Part shown: piece by piece, positions 35,291 through 46,123 of the stretch
Layout of the letters: the number at the start of each line of letters is the position of its first letter
Numbering within the stretch: the first letter of the stretch is position 1
NCBI GenBank assembly: GCA_029449245.1
Contig: JANATF010000004.1
Location: forward strand, 2,976,001-3,040,000
Direction: 5' to 3'
Source of the DNA: Mortierella alpina
Lineage: Eukaryota; Mortierellomycota; Mortierellomycetes; Mortierellales; Mortierellaceae
DNA: 64,000 nt
Notes under the pieces: model-generated
What the model saw: only the letters and a program-made list of their open reading frames with translations
Database searches by the model: none
Told to the model about the DNA's origin: nothing
Program-made: the position numbers and the translations under genes

Positions 35291-35478
35291 GCACCCTTTC
35301 CAGGACAATTCCTTGGGGTCATGTTTTTCTTTTTGATCCGCACCTTGTAAATAGTGATATCCAGCATCGCCTTCCTTTTTTGTCCACCACGCCCCCCCTC
35401 TATTACCTTCCAATAAAAACTCTTTTACGTCCGACACCACTGTGGAGATACTCTTGCATGTTGAAGCTGATTTTTAAT
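35110..35478. other. Convergent region with CA microsatellite
   Basis: Between the hydrolase and carrier 3' ends. Contains an A run after the stop codon and a long AC dinucleotide tract. No gene. Confidence 0.6.
35246..35289. repeat. (AC)n microsatellite
   Basis: Uninterrupted AC dinucleotides for about 44 bases, preceded by imperfect ACACAGAC units from 35218. Confidence 0.92.
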
Positions 35479-37561
35479 TTAATACGCTCCTGAAGATACT
35501 GTAGCCATGCCTGCGGAACGAAGAGGGACCGCGTTCTGACGATCCCGCAGCAACACTAGTCGATCTTCGACTCCTTTTCCACCAGATGTCGAGGACGACG
35601 ATGACGACGATGACGATGATGACGATGATGACGATGATGATGACGACCCAAGTCCCCACCACTGTTCTGAAAGCGCCTTCTTTCCAATCTCGTAACTCGA
35701 GATCATGATAGCACAGCTGGGCGCGACCTTGGCCACTCTTGCTGTAAGACCTCGCCACAGACCTTTGAATCCTTCCTCTTGAACAATGGCCCTCATGAGA
35801 GATATCATCTTTGTATGCACGGGTTGCATCAAATCCACCTGCCGGCGTGTCTTGGCCACATCGAACGGCGTTGTCAAAATAGCTGCAATCTATTTTTTGG
35901 GGGGGCATGCGTGTGTTTGCACAGATTAGATAGCGTTCGTTAATACCCTTTCAGCTCCACACACACAGACGAACAGCATCTTGAAAGAGAGAGAGAGAGA
36001 GAGAGAGAGAATGATGACTTACCATGCCAGAGATCGCACCACTTGCGAATGCAACCTCAAACTCGTTCAGGACAGGCACCTTGCGAACACTATCCCATGC
36101 GACAAGTCGTTTTTTGATGTTCTCGTAACCCATCCAGTAAATGGCACTGAAGGGCACATCCCGCCACAGAGTCGGTGCCAACCCTCTCCACAACGACAGC
36201 ACACCTTCAGCCCGCACCATCGCCACAATTCCCTGTGACACACCACGGAAGAGTCCTGCGTTGCCTTTGGTGTCCGTATGAACGCTCTGCATCCTCGTCC
36301 TGAAAAGCTCCAATGGTGAGATAACCGTGGCAGCAACAGCTAGAATAAAACAGTGAACGAGGAGGGGGGGGGGGGGTTAGAAAAGGTATTTGTAAACCGA
36401 CGATTCGCAGTTTTCGCTGTTACTCTTCACTTTCAACAAAAAAACCAAGTTTCTGCTTTTGTATGGGTTACTTACTGCGTGCGAAACCACCAGCGGCCAA
36501 GGGTGCAAGAGTTTCCCGATAGTCATAGACAAAAGATTGTCCCAGGACAAGTCCAGGTCCAGATGTAGCCGCTGTCACCTTCTCAGAAAGCACCACCTTC
36601 AGGTAATCGTATCCCACAAAGTAGATCACCGTCGCAGGGATCGACATGGCGACTGTAGGCGAGAGGCCTCTCCAGAGGGAGGATGCGCCCTCATATCGGA
36701 TGATCTTCTTCACTCCATCCCAAGTTCCATGAAAGTACCGTTCCTGGGCTGCCCTGGTGGCATGGTTATTCTCGGCACAATGTGCCGCTAATTGCTCAAG
36801 CCGCACCTGCTGAACTCTGGAAGCTTTCATCCCTACGACAGTCCCTTCTTGGTGCTGTTGAACAATGCTGGGTCCACATCCAGCTGTGGTGCCATGGGTA
36901 TGATTATGCGAGTGATGATGGTGTGGTGTTGAAGAAGCAGAGGAAGCCAAAGCTGAGGCTGATACTGAAGAAGCGCCGTTTCGTTTCCCTGCAATGCCTC
37001 CTGCCAACACGTTTGCAAGATTTTGTCGGATCCCCGATGCAGATGATCCTGATGCTATGGAGGACGACGTCGGCTGCTGTAATGATTGGTTTGGCGCAAA
37101 GAAAACCTCCCGGCAGCAGGTGCACAGCTTTTCGTAAGCAGAGGCGTTGCTGGTGTACGTGAACGGGGCCGCACAGGTCGGCGTGGCAACCACAGTTTGC
37201 GACTGGAGTCTCGTCTTGACAACGTCGAGTGGAGTCACTACATTAGGATAAGAGATCAAAGTAGTCAGCATATGGACAAGAGGAAGATGTGCAGCAACAG
37301 CAATACGACGTAAAAGGAAAAGGGCGCGGCGCTCGTACCTAGAAGCGACGTCAAAAGCGATCCCGCGCAGGCGGAAATCATTCGCTGTGCTGGCGAGGGC
37401 TGGATGGATCCGGATCTTGATCCATCGTCTGGAGCTGTATGACGCCTCTGTTCTGTAAGCGCTGGGGTTGCTTGCCGGACCACTGTCGCTGCTGTAGAGG
37501 TAGGGGATGCTGCCATGGAAGGTACGAGGGCAGATCGCTGATTCAGAGACTGTTCTGCCAT
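35479..37561 (-). CDS. Mitochondrial carrier, Mtm1/SLC25A39-40-like
   Basis: Inner-membrane carrier of the family linked to mitochondrial glutathione import and manganese/iron homeostasis. Four reverse exons in order: 37561-37339, 37237-36476, 36339-36023, 35889-35479; 570 residues. The three carrier signatures are present: [24 protein letters not shown] and [11 protein letters not shown], each followed by GLWRG/SLWRGL-type repeats. After the first helix comes a Cys cluster (CAAP then LCTCC), comparable to the cysteine-bearing matrix loop described for SLC25A39. The protein is much longer than usual (~350): a His/Ser/Ala-rich insertion in the first matrix loop and a C-terminal polyserine run of about 20 residues (35586-35645, from GATGAC-type repeats) account for it. 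The start ATG gives [10 protein letters not shown]; the frame further up has only a TTG. Confidence 0.9.
35584..35646. repeat. Imperfect (GATGAC)n coding repeat
   Basis: GAC/GAT trinucleotides on the forward strand encode the C-terminal polyserine run of the reverse mitochondrial carrier gene. Imperfect alternation of GAC and GAT suggests old expansion with point changes. Confidence 0.85.
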
Positions 37562-38950
37562 GTGTGTGATGCTGTGGGAGAGAAGTGAAGGAGATTTGCC
37601 AAGGATCCTTGGTGTATTTGGGCGCAGACTCAAAGAGTGCGTTGAGTTGACGTGGACGGATAAACAACAAAGAAAAAAAGAGTCTAGTTGTAGATCTCCG
37701 CTTGCGAAGTGGTGATAATGACGAGCTTGGGACGGTTGAGTTCCTGCAGTGTGTCGAAGGTACTATGCTGTGTGTACTCAATTGCGTCCTGGTGCGGGTG
37801 GAGAACCAAGAGTCAGACGGGTCAAGCTCAAGCCTACTGGTGACTCAAAAGAGCAAATATGGTTTAGCAAGGACGGCCAACAAGCCTGAAGCGTCGTGGG
37901 AGAAACGAGGAGCTGGTGGAATGGGAGCTGCGCTGTGCCTTGGACTGTAAATGAGACGAAGAGTGGAAGGTGGGGCTGTGTGGACAAGAAGGCAAAGATC
38001 AGGCATGCGCGTGTCGCGGGAGGAGACAGCGTCCACCTGCAGGGACGCCTCGCAGGGACCTGTTGACTCACCTTGTGCAGAGAGACAATTGTTCACACTG
38101 GCAACGGTGGCAACGGCAGACCAGGCGGATCGAGAGCGGAGAGGAGGAATCAGTATGGGAATGCAACGAGTACGGCTGTGTTCGGGAGAGACTCGTTCTG
38201 CGACAGCGTCGAGGGGGCGAGGAGGACGAGGAGGACGAGGCTGTCAAGGAGGGCAAGGAGGACAAGGGCGATTGAAAGGGCGACAAGGGCTCTGGGAATG
38301 GACAGCCGTTTGGGAGCAGAAAAGAGATTTCCCAACAAACGGTGCTCGAAAAAGGCAATAAAGAGGACTGAGGGTGCACCCTCCACAAGCCACGATCACA
38401 TCCCTCGATCCACCTTCCCGCCATCTTTGTACTCGCTCCTGGTTCCTGCCCTCCTGGGGACACCCCCGGTCGGGCGCACCACACAGACACAACGTCAGCG
38501 CACACCCGCAGGGTTCTTCCGAGCCTCCGCATCTCTCCACACTTGCCCGTATATCGAGGGCCATTAGACATATTGCCATATTGCCATATGACCATATATA
38601 TTGCTGTGACACAGGCCTCTGGCTTCCAAAAGGGTAGACAGGCATACTATACTCAGGCTCAATGAGGAGGCCCTAACCCTCATCGCCCGAAACGAATATG
38701 CTATACATTGCGCAACTGTGCATAGAGTCTACAGCTTCTAGATTCCACATATCACACTCACTCACGCACTGGCATCCCCGACACAAAAAGTACACATGTG
38801 TTCAGGTCATTCAACTGTCAAGACCTTCAATCCAAAATACAGATCAACCCGTCGAGGCGACCATAAAAGTGATGTTTTTGCGGTGAGCAGAACTTCAATA
38901 AAAGTTTTTCAAGAGAAACGTGTATCCTAAGAGGTCTATGACACAACGCT
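37562..38950. other. Upstream region of the carrier gene and eS24 3' end
   Basis: About 1.4 kb. A reverse 175-codon frame (38068-38595) is Ser/Cys/Arg-rich with no motif and overlaps several others, so it is treated as leader/promoter sequence. A GAGGACGAG-type repeat lies at 38215-38265. At 38568-38604 there is a small AT-rich cluster of CATATTGC units running into CATATGACCATATATAT. No gene recognised. Confidence 0.5.
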
Positions 38951-40480
38951 TTACTTCTTGGCAGTGGCAGCCTTGGCCTTCTTGGTGCCACGGAGCTTCT
39001 TGCTGCGGTTCTTGCGCTCCTTGCGCTGCTTGCGGGAAGCCTTCTTGATCTCCATAAGACCGTGCTATGGGTTGCAAAGAGCAGAAACATAAGGTTAGTG
39101 GGGGGAAATTACAACATAATGGTTTTCATGGCTTGTTGTTGGCTCACTCCCCCCGCACGAAGCAATTGGAGACTGGTGTGAAAGCGTTGCTGCCGCAGTT
39201 GAAGCATCCCGAACAGGATGAGGAGTGAGTCAGGTTCCGCAAACAGCATCTGGTCGGTGCCCACAGTTCCTGAAGTCCATCATCTTTTTACTCTTTTTCA
39301 AATGAAGCCGATTCCCAGAAAAGCCGATGAGAGTTTGCAAACGCTGAGGAGTTGTCGCTGATAATCACTCCCTTGTTCCCTCACTCCCTCCCGAGTAGGT
39401 GCTGCTTTTGATTTGGCTGTCAACACCTCCTGTCTTGGACCATCTTCTGGTGCAAAAGTGCGTGAGGCAAAGCGAGGAATACGTACACGGACGAGGCGGT
39501 ACTTGGGCTCGAACTTCTTGGCAGACTCCAAGTTGTCGTAGATCAAAGCAAAGCCAGTCGACTTTCCGCCTCCGAAAGCGGTGCGGAAACCGAAGCAGAA
39601 GACGACCTCCTTGTCGACCTTGTACATCTTGGCGAGCTTCTCGCGGAGCTCATCCTTGGAGATGTTGGCACGGGCAGGGTGGATAATATCCACAACCTAA
39701 GGAAGATACACAGAATATGCGGACAAAGGTGTAAGTCAACTGTGGAAGGAGGTCGGAGGGCTCGGAGATGCATCAAGTCCAAGATCTCCTTTGCACAATG
39801 TAGAGAACGTCTTCCATGTCCCCAAAAGCTTCTCTTTCATCAAGCTTGTCGGACAATAATGCTGATGATCTGCTCGCCGTGTTTCTTTCCGTGTTTGCCC
39901 ATTTCCTTAGGAAATCGTCTCCCCCTTACCATTTGCTTTCTGGCCAAAAGGCGGTTGGTCAAGAACTTGCGGGTTCTGATGGTAGCAGTGGAATCAGCCT
40001 AGAGATGAACAATCATTCACAAGGAATTCCGAGTATCAGTTCAGTCATTCGCTCAGCAAGATCGTTCTCCAAGTCCCAAGTGGTGGATGAGTCTCCTTTG
40101 GTTCCGTGCCCATCGAGATGTAAGTGATGCCCTCAATGAGGTAGACCATGTTGGAGGTTGATTTCTATCCCGCTTCGTGCCAATGTGTATCCTTTGACCT
40201 TGTTCAGAATTGATTGCGATTCCCGCATGTCCAGACACTTGTAAGCTACATGGACTTCCATGCCAATTCATGTAGATTCCCTGTCCTTCCAGTATGTTGG
40301 ACGAGATGGATAGGGCCGAGTCCTGTTCAACACATGTTGCTGATGGCGGGATGGTGTGCTGTGGAGGGTCGATGTGCTGGCTGGATGGATGGATCTGTCG
40401 TCGATAGCTATGCCATAGATCCATCGGTCGCCTCCTTCGATGACAATGCACGTGACTCAAGGGCGCCCGAGACGAACCAT
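38951..40480 (-). CDS. RPS24: Small ribosomal subunit protein eS24
   Basis: Cytosolic 40S ribosomal protein. Reverse exons in order: 40480-40478 (ATG only, tentative), 39998-39930, 39696-39487, 39064-38951; 131 residues (human 133). Sequence is unmistakable: [76 protein letters not shown] and a lysine-rich C-terminus. The three coding exons have canonical splice sites. The first exon is inferred: exon 2 needs a phase-0 join to an initiator Met, and the best candidate is ATG|GTTCGT at 40480, preceded by CTCCCTCCTCTTTC, a pyrimidine tract like those of ribosomal protein leaders. Long first introns after a lone ATG are common in such genes. Protein call certain, first exon moderate. Confidence 0.93.
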
Positions 40481-40603
40481 GTCGATGAAAGAGGAGGGAG
40501 CAATATCTGACTGCCCTCACAACCAAATAGGACTCGCAAAACTTAAGGGCGGGCAATCGTTTTCGCACGGGTGATCAATTTCTTTTTAATTGGCAAGAAC
40601 AAA

Positions 40604-41319
40604 CTACGCCTTCTGGACAAACTGCTCAAGTTTGGCGATGTCTTCGCAATCATTCTCGACCAGCTTTGATTTCTAAGCACACGGTTCATTCAGTAGACGC
40701 GTTAGACCGGACATTTGTGCATCTGCGAGTCTCCTGCAAGGCAGTCATTAAAGTCTCCATGGTATCTTACCGAGGCCCAGTGAACGAGCGTGGGGACAGC
40801 GCTGATCTTGATCACCTCGTCATGGCGATAAGGGTGGTTAAGATCTTTCCAGCTACAAAGGAGAGCGACGCAAGAATTACTATATCAGCCTCAAGTATGC
40901 AATGCGTCGTTTATCTTCCTCCTCGTTTATAGATCGAATGCAGAAGAAAGCTTACGTTGCGCGATCTCCCACAGGCACGTCCACAAGTACAACGTTGTCC
41001 AGCTCCGAGAACTTTTTCTCAACAATCGGTCCAGCTGATGATGCGAAAAAGCAAAGAGAGAATATGCTTTTTAGCCGATGCATTCAGAAAACACCAATAG
41101 CAGTGGAGATTCCATGGACGCCATGGCCATAGTAGTTTGTACAAGGTGGTGGAGAGTCTTACCTCGAACGCAATCGGGGCACCATGACTTTCCAGTGGCA
41201 GGATCATTGGAGGCATAGTAGTAGAGGAAGATGTCTTTGCCTTTGTTTTCCTCGACGGTTTTGGCGACAACCTCGTGGAGGCTCTCGATGGTAAGGACTT
41301 TGACAATAGATGCAGGCAT
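40604..41319 (-). CDS. Thioredoxin-like protein, TXNDC17/TRP14 type
   Basis: Small cytosolic thioredoxin-fold disulphide reductase. Reverse exons in order: 41319-41163, 41034-40956, 40852-40771, 40672-40604; 128 residues (human TXNDC17 is 123). The active site is GKSWCPDC (Cys47 and Cys50), the specific TRP14 signature rather than the WCGPC of ordinary thioredoxins, preceded by DIFLYYYASNDP and followed by APTL-like ISAVPTLVHW with the cis-proline and a C-terminal KLVENDCEDIAKLEQFV. An in-frame ATG at 41385 would add 22 residues (MISARILTSIKRF); the shorter start matches family length, but the longer one has a presequence-like look. Lies 123 bases downstream of the eS24 start, on the same strand. 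Confidence 0.93.
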
Positions 41320-41462
41320 GGTGGGAGAATTGAGTGTGGACAAGGTAAAGCGTTTGATGGAGGTGAGGATGCGTGCAGAGATCATGAGTTTCAAAGATGC
41401 AAAGGGCGCAATTTATGACCACCGGCACGTCACAGACCTCGACTCGTTAGTTCAGTTTTATT

Positions 41463-43030
41463 CTACAGGTCATCAAAAAATGCTGCGTTGGTGGGGGCGG
41501 GCGCCTGCTTCTTGGGACGCCTGTTACTCTTCTTGGGTGCGTCAGAGTCGTCAGAGTCCACGTCCATATCCCCGCTAGGTCCTGCCTCATCGTCGCTCGA
41601 ATCTTTGTCGTTGTCGCCCGTAACCTCTTGTGCCTCTTGGCTGTCATCATCATTCTCCTCCCGATCGCTGGTCAAGTAGCGCACATCCCAGAACCGGACA
41701 GTGTCATCATGTGAGGAGCTGGCCAGATAGGTCCTGTCGTGCGAAACTTTGATACACTCAATAGGAAAGTCCTCGTGCTCACCCACGATTCCTTGGAACT
41801 TGTTGGGCAGGATATCAATGACTCTACACGCATCGTCAAGTTGCAAGAGCAGATCTTGCATTAGTTTGAAGATTCTGGCCAATGACATCGTTTTACATGC
41901 TGTTCACCTCCGTAGACGCCATATTACCTGATAATGCCATCGCTGGATCCAGTTGCTACAGTATCCTCGTCGATCTTGCAGATAGTGTCGATAGAGTTGG
42001 GGTGTCCAATGAATCGATCTGTGCAGTCTCCCCAGTCTCCCCAAGAGTAGATGTTGAGTACTCCTTCCTGTGAACCCACCACAACCTTGCGCCGATCTTT
42101 GACGATGCAAATCGATAGTAGCTCATCGTCCTGGTTGGCAGACATGGCCAGCATGGTGGGCTTTCGGATGTCATAGATCGAGATCGTACCCTGCCCACTG
42201 GAAGCAACCAGCGTTTTTGAGTCCGCGTCATAATCAAAATCGGAAATAAAGTCGTCGTGCTCGGTGTACTGCATGGTCTCATTTCCTGTCCGGACATCCC
42301 ATAGCTTGATCGTTCCGCTGTCATCGCCGGTGGCAAGGATGTTCTCTGTCAAAAGCTTGATGGCATTAATAGGTTCGCTAATGGATGAGGGATCGAAATT
42401 ACAAATCAGTTACATACAAAGGCGCTAAGGCAACGCCGATTCCTTCACAGATCCAAGATACATACTCATGAGCTTCCGGTTTCTTGATCAATACGTCGCC
42501 AGTGTTCACATCCAGCGCACCAATAGCTCCATCCTTGGACACCGTGAATAGTCCTAGAGCGTTGTCCGGTCTACGATTAACTTTCGACGCGCCACGTTTA
42601 CAGCTATCATCAATGATCTTCGGGGTCACATACCTGCTCCATCGTGACTGAAGGCCAAGCCGCGGCAGGATTTTTTCGAGGGACGAACGCTCCAAAGAGG
42701 CTGGTTGTTGCCTAATCCTGGGACGTATCTTACACTGAAATCGTCTTGAGAATTAGAATCTTTAGGTCTGTAAAGGTCGATCGATGCACGAGTACCAGCA
42801 AGCATTCCCGCAAGTATTACCAGCTGATATGTCCTGTGATGAGTCCTGTCGCGATGATGTCCTGCGTTGGGTGAAACGCAAAGTCAAAGACTGTGCTCTT
42901 GTATGACAGAGTATCGGGCTGGAGGTTGGCAGGCTATCGACAAGCATGAACGGCAATTAGACCAGTTTCGAGTGAATGTGGCAGTCAATGAGCGCATACG
43001 CTGAATGATTCCGGGTAGCTGTCCTACCAT
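41463..43030 (-). CDS. WD-repeat ribosome biogenesis protein WDR55/Jip5
   Basis: Nucleolar beta-propeller needed for rRNA maturation in the known family. Reverse exons in order: 43030-43028 (ATG only), 42933-42821, 42734-42634, 42553-42466, 42377-41928, 41823-41463; 371 residues. Diagnostic stretches: VFDFAFHPTQDIIATGLITGHI, WSVRPSKKSCRGLAFS, LFTVSKDGAIGALDV, ILATGDDSGTIKLWDVRTG, FISDFDYDADSKTLVASSGQG, VVVGSQEGVLNIYSWGDWGD and LASSSHDDTVRFWDV. The C-terminus is an acidic/Lys-rich tail (EENDDDSQEAQE ... KKSNRRPKKQAP), as in WDR55. The lone-ATG first exon relies on a GTAGGA donor; phases of all later joins are exact. Divergent from the BIG1-like gene, 278 bases away. Confidence 0.93.
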
Positions 43031-43308
43031 GGCGAATGAGTCCGAGATTCAGAGGTTGTCAAAAGGCAACAGCTCAGACAGGAAAAGCTTTGCCTAACAA
43101 AAAAAACTTTGTGGCTTTATCGCAAATGCAACACTACACGTCACGTTGAGCGACTCTTGAGCGTGGTGCTTTCCGCGTGAACCCCCCTGGAATTGGACTA
43201 TTGACGCACTCACTCCTCTCGTCTCACACGTCGACATTCTCTCTCCCCGCCACGCCTTTGAGGACCAGCATAAGCCTACAGCTACTAGTCCACTCTTCTT
43301 CAAACACA
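43031..43308. promoter_or_regulatory. Bidirectional promoter, WDR55/Jip5 and BIG1-like gene
   Basis: 278 bases between divergent starts. The forward side is C/T-rich and ends with TCAAACACA before the ATG. No named motif. Confidence 0.5.
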
Positions 43309-44565
43309 ATGCGCACATCGCTACTGCTCTCGCTCCTATTCGCCTCGCTCTGCAGGGTGTCGGCGGTCGAGAACACAAGCCCATTCTTGGCTTGGTCGCC
43401 GAAAGGGTAATGTCCTGTTGAAATGAAACAGGCTCCTCACGATCTGCTCGACTGAGAGGCAAAGAGACAAACGGAGCATGCGCAACTCACCAGACTTCTC
43501 TGCGCGCTGTTCGATAATAGACTCACCACCGGCAGCGAACTCGACACTCAGGTCATCTCGGTCAACGATTTGGAGCGAGGCGCTTTTAATCTGGCCGACT
43601 GTTCGTATAAAGCGATCTTGGTTGTTGATGAGCCAGAGGTAATGTGTTGGTGAAGGAAAAGAACCGCCTCAAGTATTCAGAAAGACTCAAGAAAGCGAAA
43701 GAAGGCATACGATCGTTATCCTCATACTTTGCTCTCACTTGCAATAGCTCCATTCTTCTGACCTGGGACGCGGTGGAAGGGACAAGCTAAAGGTACTGCC
43801 CGGATCTTGCTGCAGGTGGATGTATCGCCCGTACAGTGGAATTTAGGCACTCACACTACTTGTTTGGATTGTGAATAGCTCCAGATCCAGAAATCCGAAA
43901 ACTCTCTTCAGATCCCCTTTGTCGCTGGAGCAGTAGATCTCGAGGGTCTGGCAGAGAGGCTCTCCCAAAAGTGCCACACTCCTCTTGTCACAGTTGATGA
44001 AGGTAGGAGCAGTCAAGGGAACTCATTCGATTAGTCGAATATGCTCGGATAGGCATGGGCTAACGTGTGTATCGTCCTGTCGTGTTTTTCTGTGTTGCAA
44101 ATAGATCTCGGCAATACCAAGGACTCATTCGTCATGTACAGGAAGCTCACCCTCCAGTCCTCTAAGAAAAACGGTTAGTTAATATTGGATACTGCCGATA
44201 TGATGTTTTCAGATCTCGCTCAAGGATTCAAGTTTCTTACTGTGAAATTCCTATGTTGTGTAGACAAAACCCTGGACGCACTCATCTCCCGCATTCGCCG
44301 CCTGGTTGGTGATGATTTCTTGGTGATGTATTCATCAAGCCAGCTGAAGGATTTCTCAACCAAGCAGCACTTGCGTGCCAGACAGGCGCCAGGAGAACCT
44401 ACACCCACTCAGCAGGCAGGGATTTTCCACCGCTACACGTTCTTTTCTCAGGGCATTTTCATGGGCCTGCTCATTGCCGTCATTGTAGTGCCCATAGCAA
44501 TCATGGGAGTCCTCTGGAACTTGAGCGTGCAGCAACCACAGCGTTTCGAAAAGAAGCAGAACTAG
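43309..44565 (+). CDS. BIG1/VOA1-like ER membrane protein (V-ATPase S1 family)
   Basis: Six exons: 43309-43406, 43521-43638, 43748-43792, 43879-44002, 44105-44173, 44264-44565; 251 residues. A cleavable signal peptide (MRTSLLLSLLFASLCRVSA) is followed by a lumenal domain starting ENTSPFLAWSP and a single C-terminal membrane helix in FFSQGIFMGLLIAVIVVPIAIMG with a short basic tail. The FF..G.FMG membrane motif and the layout match the Big1/Voa1/Ac45 family, known for roles in V-ATPase Vo assembly and, for yeast Big1, beta-1,6-glucan levels. It is shorter than yeast Big1 (335 residues). Exon 5 uses a GTTAGT donor. Family assignment rests mainly on the terminal features, as the lumenal part is poorly conserved. 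Confidence 0.75.
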
Positions 44566-46123
44566 AGCTCGATATTCACCAACAGTATCCTTTTTTCATT
44601 GCAACGCAGTGCTTTTACAAATAACAGCTTTTTTTTCGCAACTGTACGGTTCAATGTCTCGCTTATAAACCATGGCGTGGCATTAATGCGCAGAGCCCAC
44701 CGTTGCAAGAGGTCGCATGGAGGTGGCATCAGCATGACTATGACTAGAACGTGCGAGTGGCATCTGAAACTGCATGGCTGGCAATGGTTTGAAAACCGAG
44801 GCAGATTGACAATCTACCTTCTGCGGCTATGTAGGAAGGATTTTCCAAAACTTTGCACAGCAGCTCGCTCTATGTGTGAGGCATCCTTGATAATGAGGAC
44901 GAACCGAACGTGAGCCTTGTTTCATTGAGAGTCCTTTGGTGCTTGAATGGGCGTGAGCTTTCGATGGGTGGCCCGAGGCTGCCTGACGCGAGGGTACATA
45001 CACCCCGCACAGTTGAGCTCGAAATGCACAAAATGGGAAGAGAAGAGCACGGGGAGGGAACGTTCGTGGGGGTTCTCAGAGGCGTCATCCAGGGAGTCTT
45101 CACAAAAAAAAAAAAAATGAGACGACGTCGGAAACACTGTTGATAATCACAATTGCCAGAGGAATGGCAAACCCTATTGCGGAAGAGTCGTTGTCGGTTG
45201 TGGTGGGCTACTGTATGTCAGCTTTATCGATTTAAACATCCAGGGCCCTGTTCTCAAGAAGTACTCTAATGCTCAACATTGCCCGTTCTCGTGAAAATGA
45301 GAGCAAAGAGTGCTGAAATGGAAATTAAAGTAGACCAGGACAACGAGGCCAGGGCCTGAGGCCTTCTAGGCCCGTGTATGCCTGGGAGCGTTGGCCTGCA
45401 TCGGCTGTGGACTGGCTCTGCGAGCTGTATCGATCACAAATGTTTCCGTACAGGACAACAGCACTGGCTCTGGCATGGACGTGCTGCATGCGCTGTTCAG
45501 GAGAATTCTTTTCAATACATGTGTGCAGCCTGTATCGGTAACAAGGTTTGCAGTATGCGTCAACGGCCGTTGTCGGTCCGCATCGCTGCATCCTTTTCAA
45601 CTCTGCCGCTCTCTCGCTCGCTCTCTTTCTTTCTTTCCTTCTCTGCTCCGCTGTCTCGTTCCTGGTCCCTTGACCTCCACTGCCCTGCTCTCCCCCCTTC
45701 CCGCTCCTCGTCCTTCTATTTCCCAAGGGCACACCGCTCGCGACAACAACAACAACCCCTCCCATCCAATAACAGACGCCGCTCTAGTCGATGTGCCTGT
45801 CTGCCTGTCCGTGTGTCTTGGTCCAATAATCTTAGACTCTTTTTTCTGCCTGCCTCCATTGCAACGCCTTTGCAACCTTCTTCTTCGTCCCTTTCGTCCT
45901 CTTTCTTTTCTTCCCATCCTCATCCTCGACCTCCACTTTCCTTGTCCTCTCATTCCGCCCATCACCCCGTGAGCTGAGGTTTGCTGCAGATTGTCTGTCG
46001 ACAGCCTTCTGCCATTCCCCTCCACTCGCTTCCATTCACCGAAGACACCTTCGCCGAGGCACCCTGCCTGGTTCGCTAAACCAGTGCCTCCACTCCTAGA
46101 CTCTCGTTCCACCCCCAAACACA
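44566..46123. other. Intergenic region, long C/T-rich leader of kelch gene
   Basis: About 1.56 kb. From 45600 on the strand is almost pure pyrimidine with short CAACAA, an expected leader. An A14 run occurs near 45104-45117. The frames of up to 199 codons in the leader are Ser/Pro/Leu-rich products of the base composition. No gene recognised. Confidence 0.5.

Noticed and set aside
38068-38595. 175-codon reverse frame upstream of the carrier gene
   Set aside because: Low-complexity Ser/Cys/Arg composition, several overlapping frames, no motif, and no splice link to a neighbour.
45378-45977. Two overlapping ~195-codon forward frames upstream of the kelch gene
   Set aside because: Their Ser/Pro/Leu content is a by-product of a pyrimidine-rich leader; they overlap each other and have no motif.
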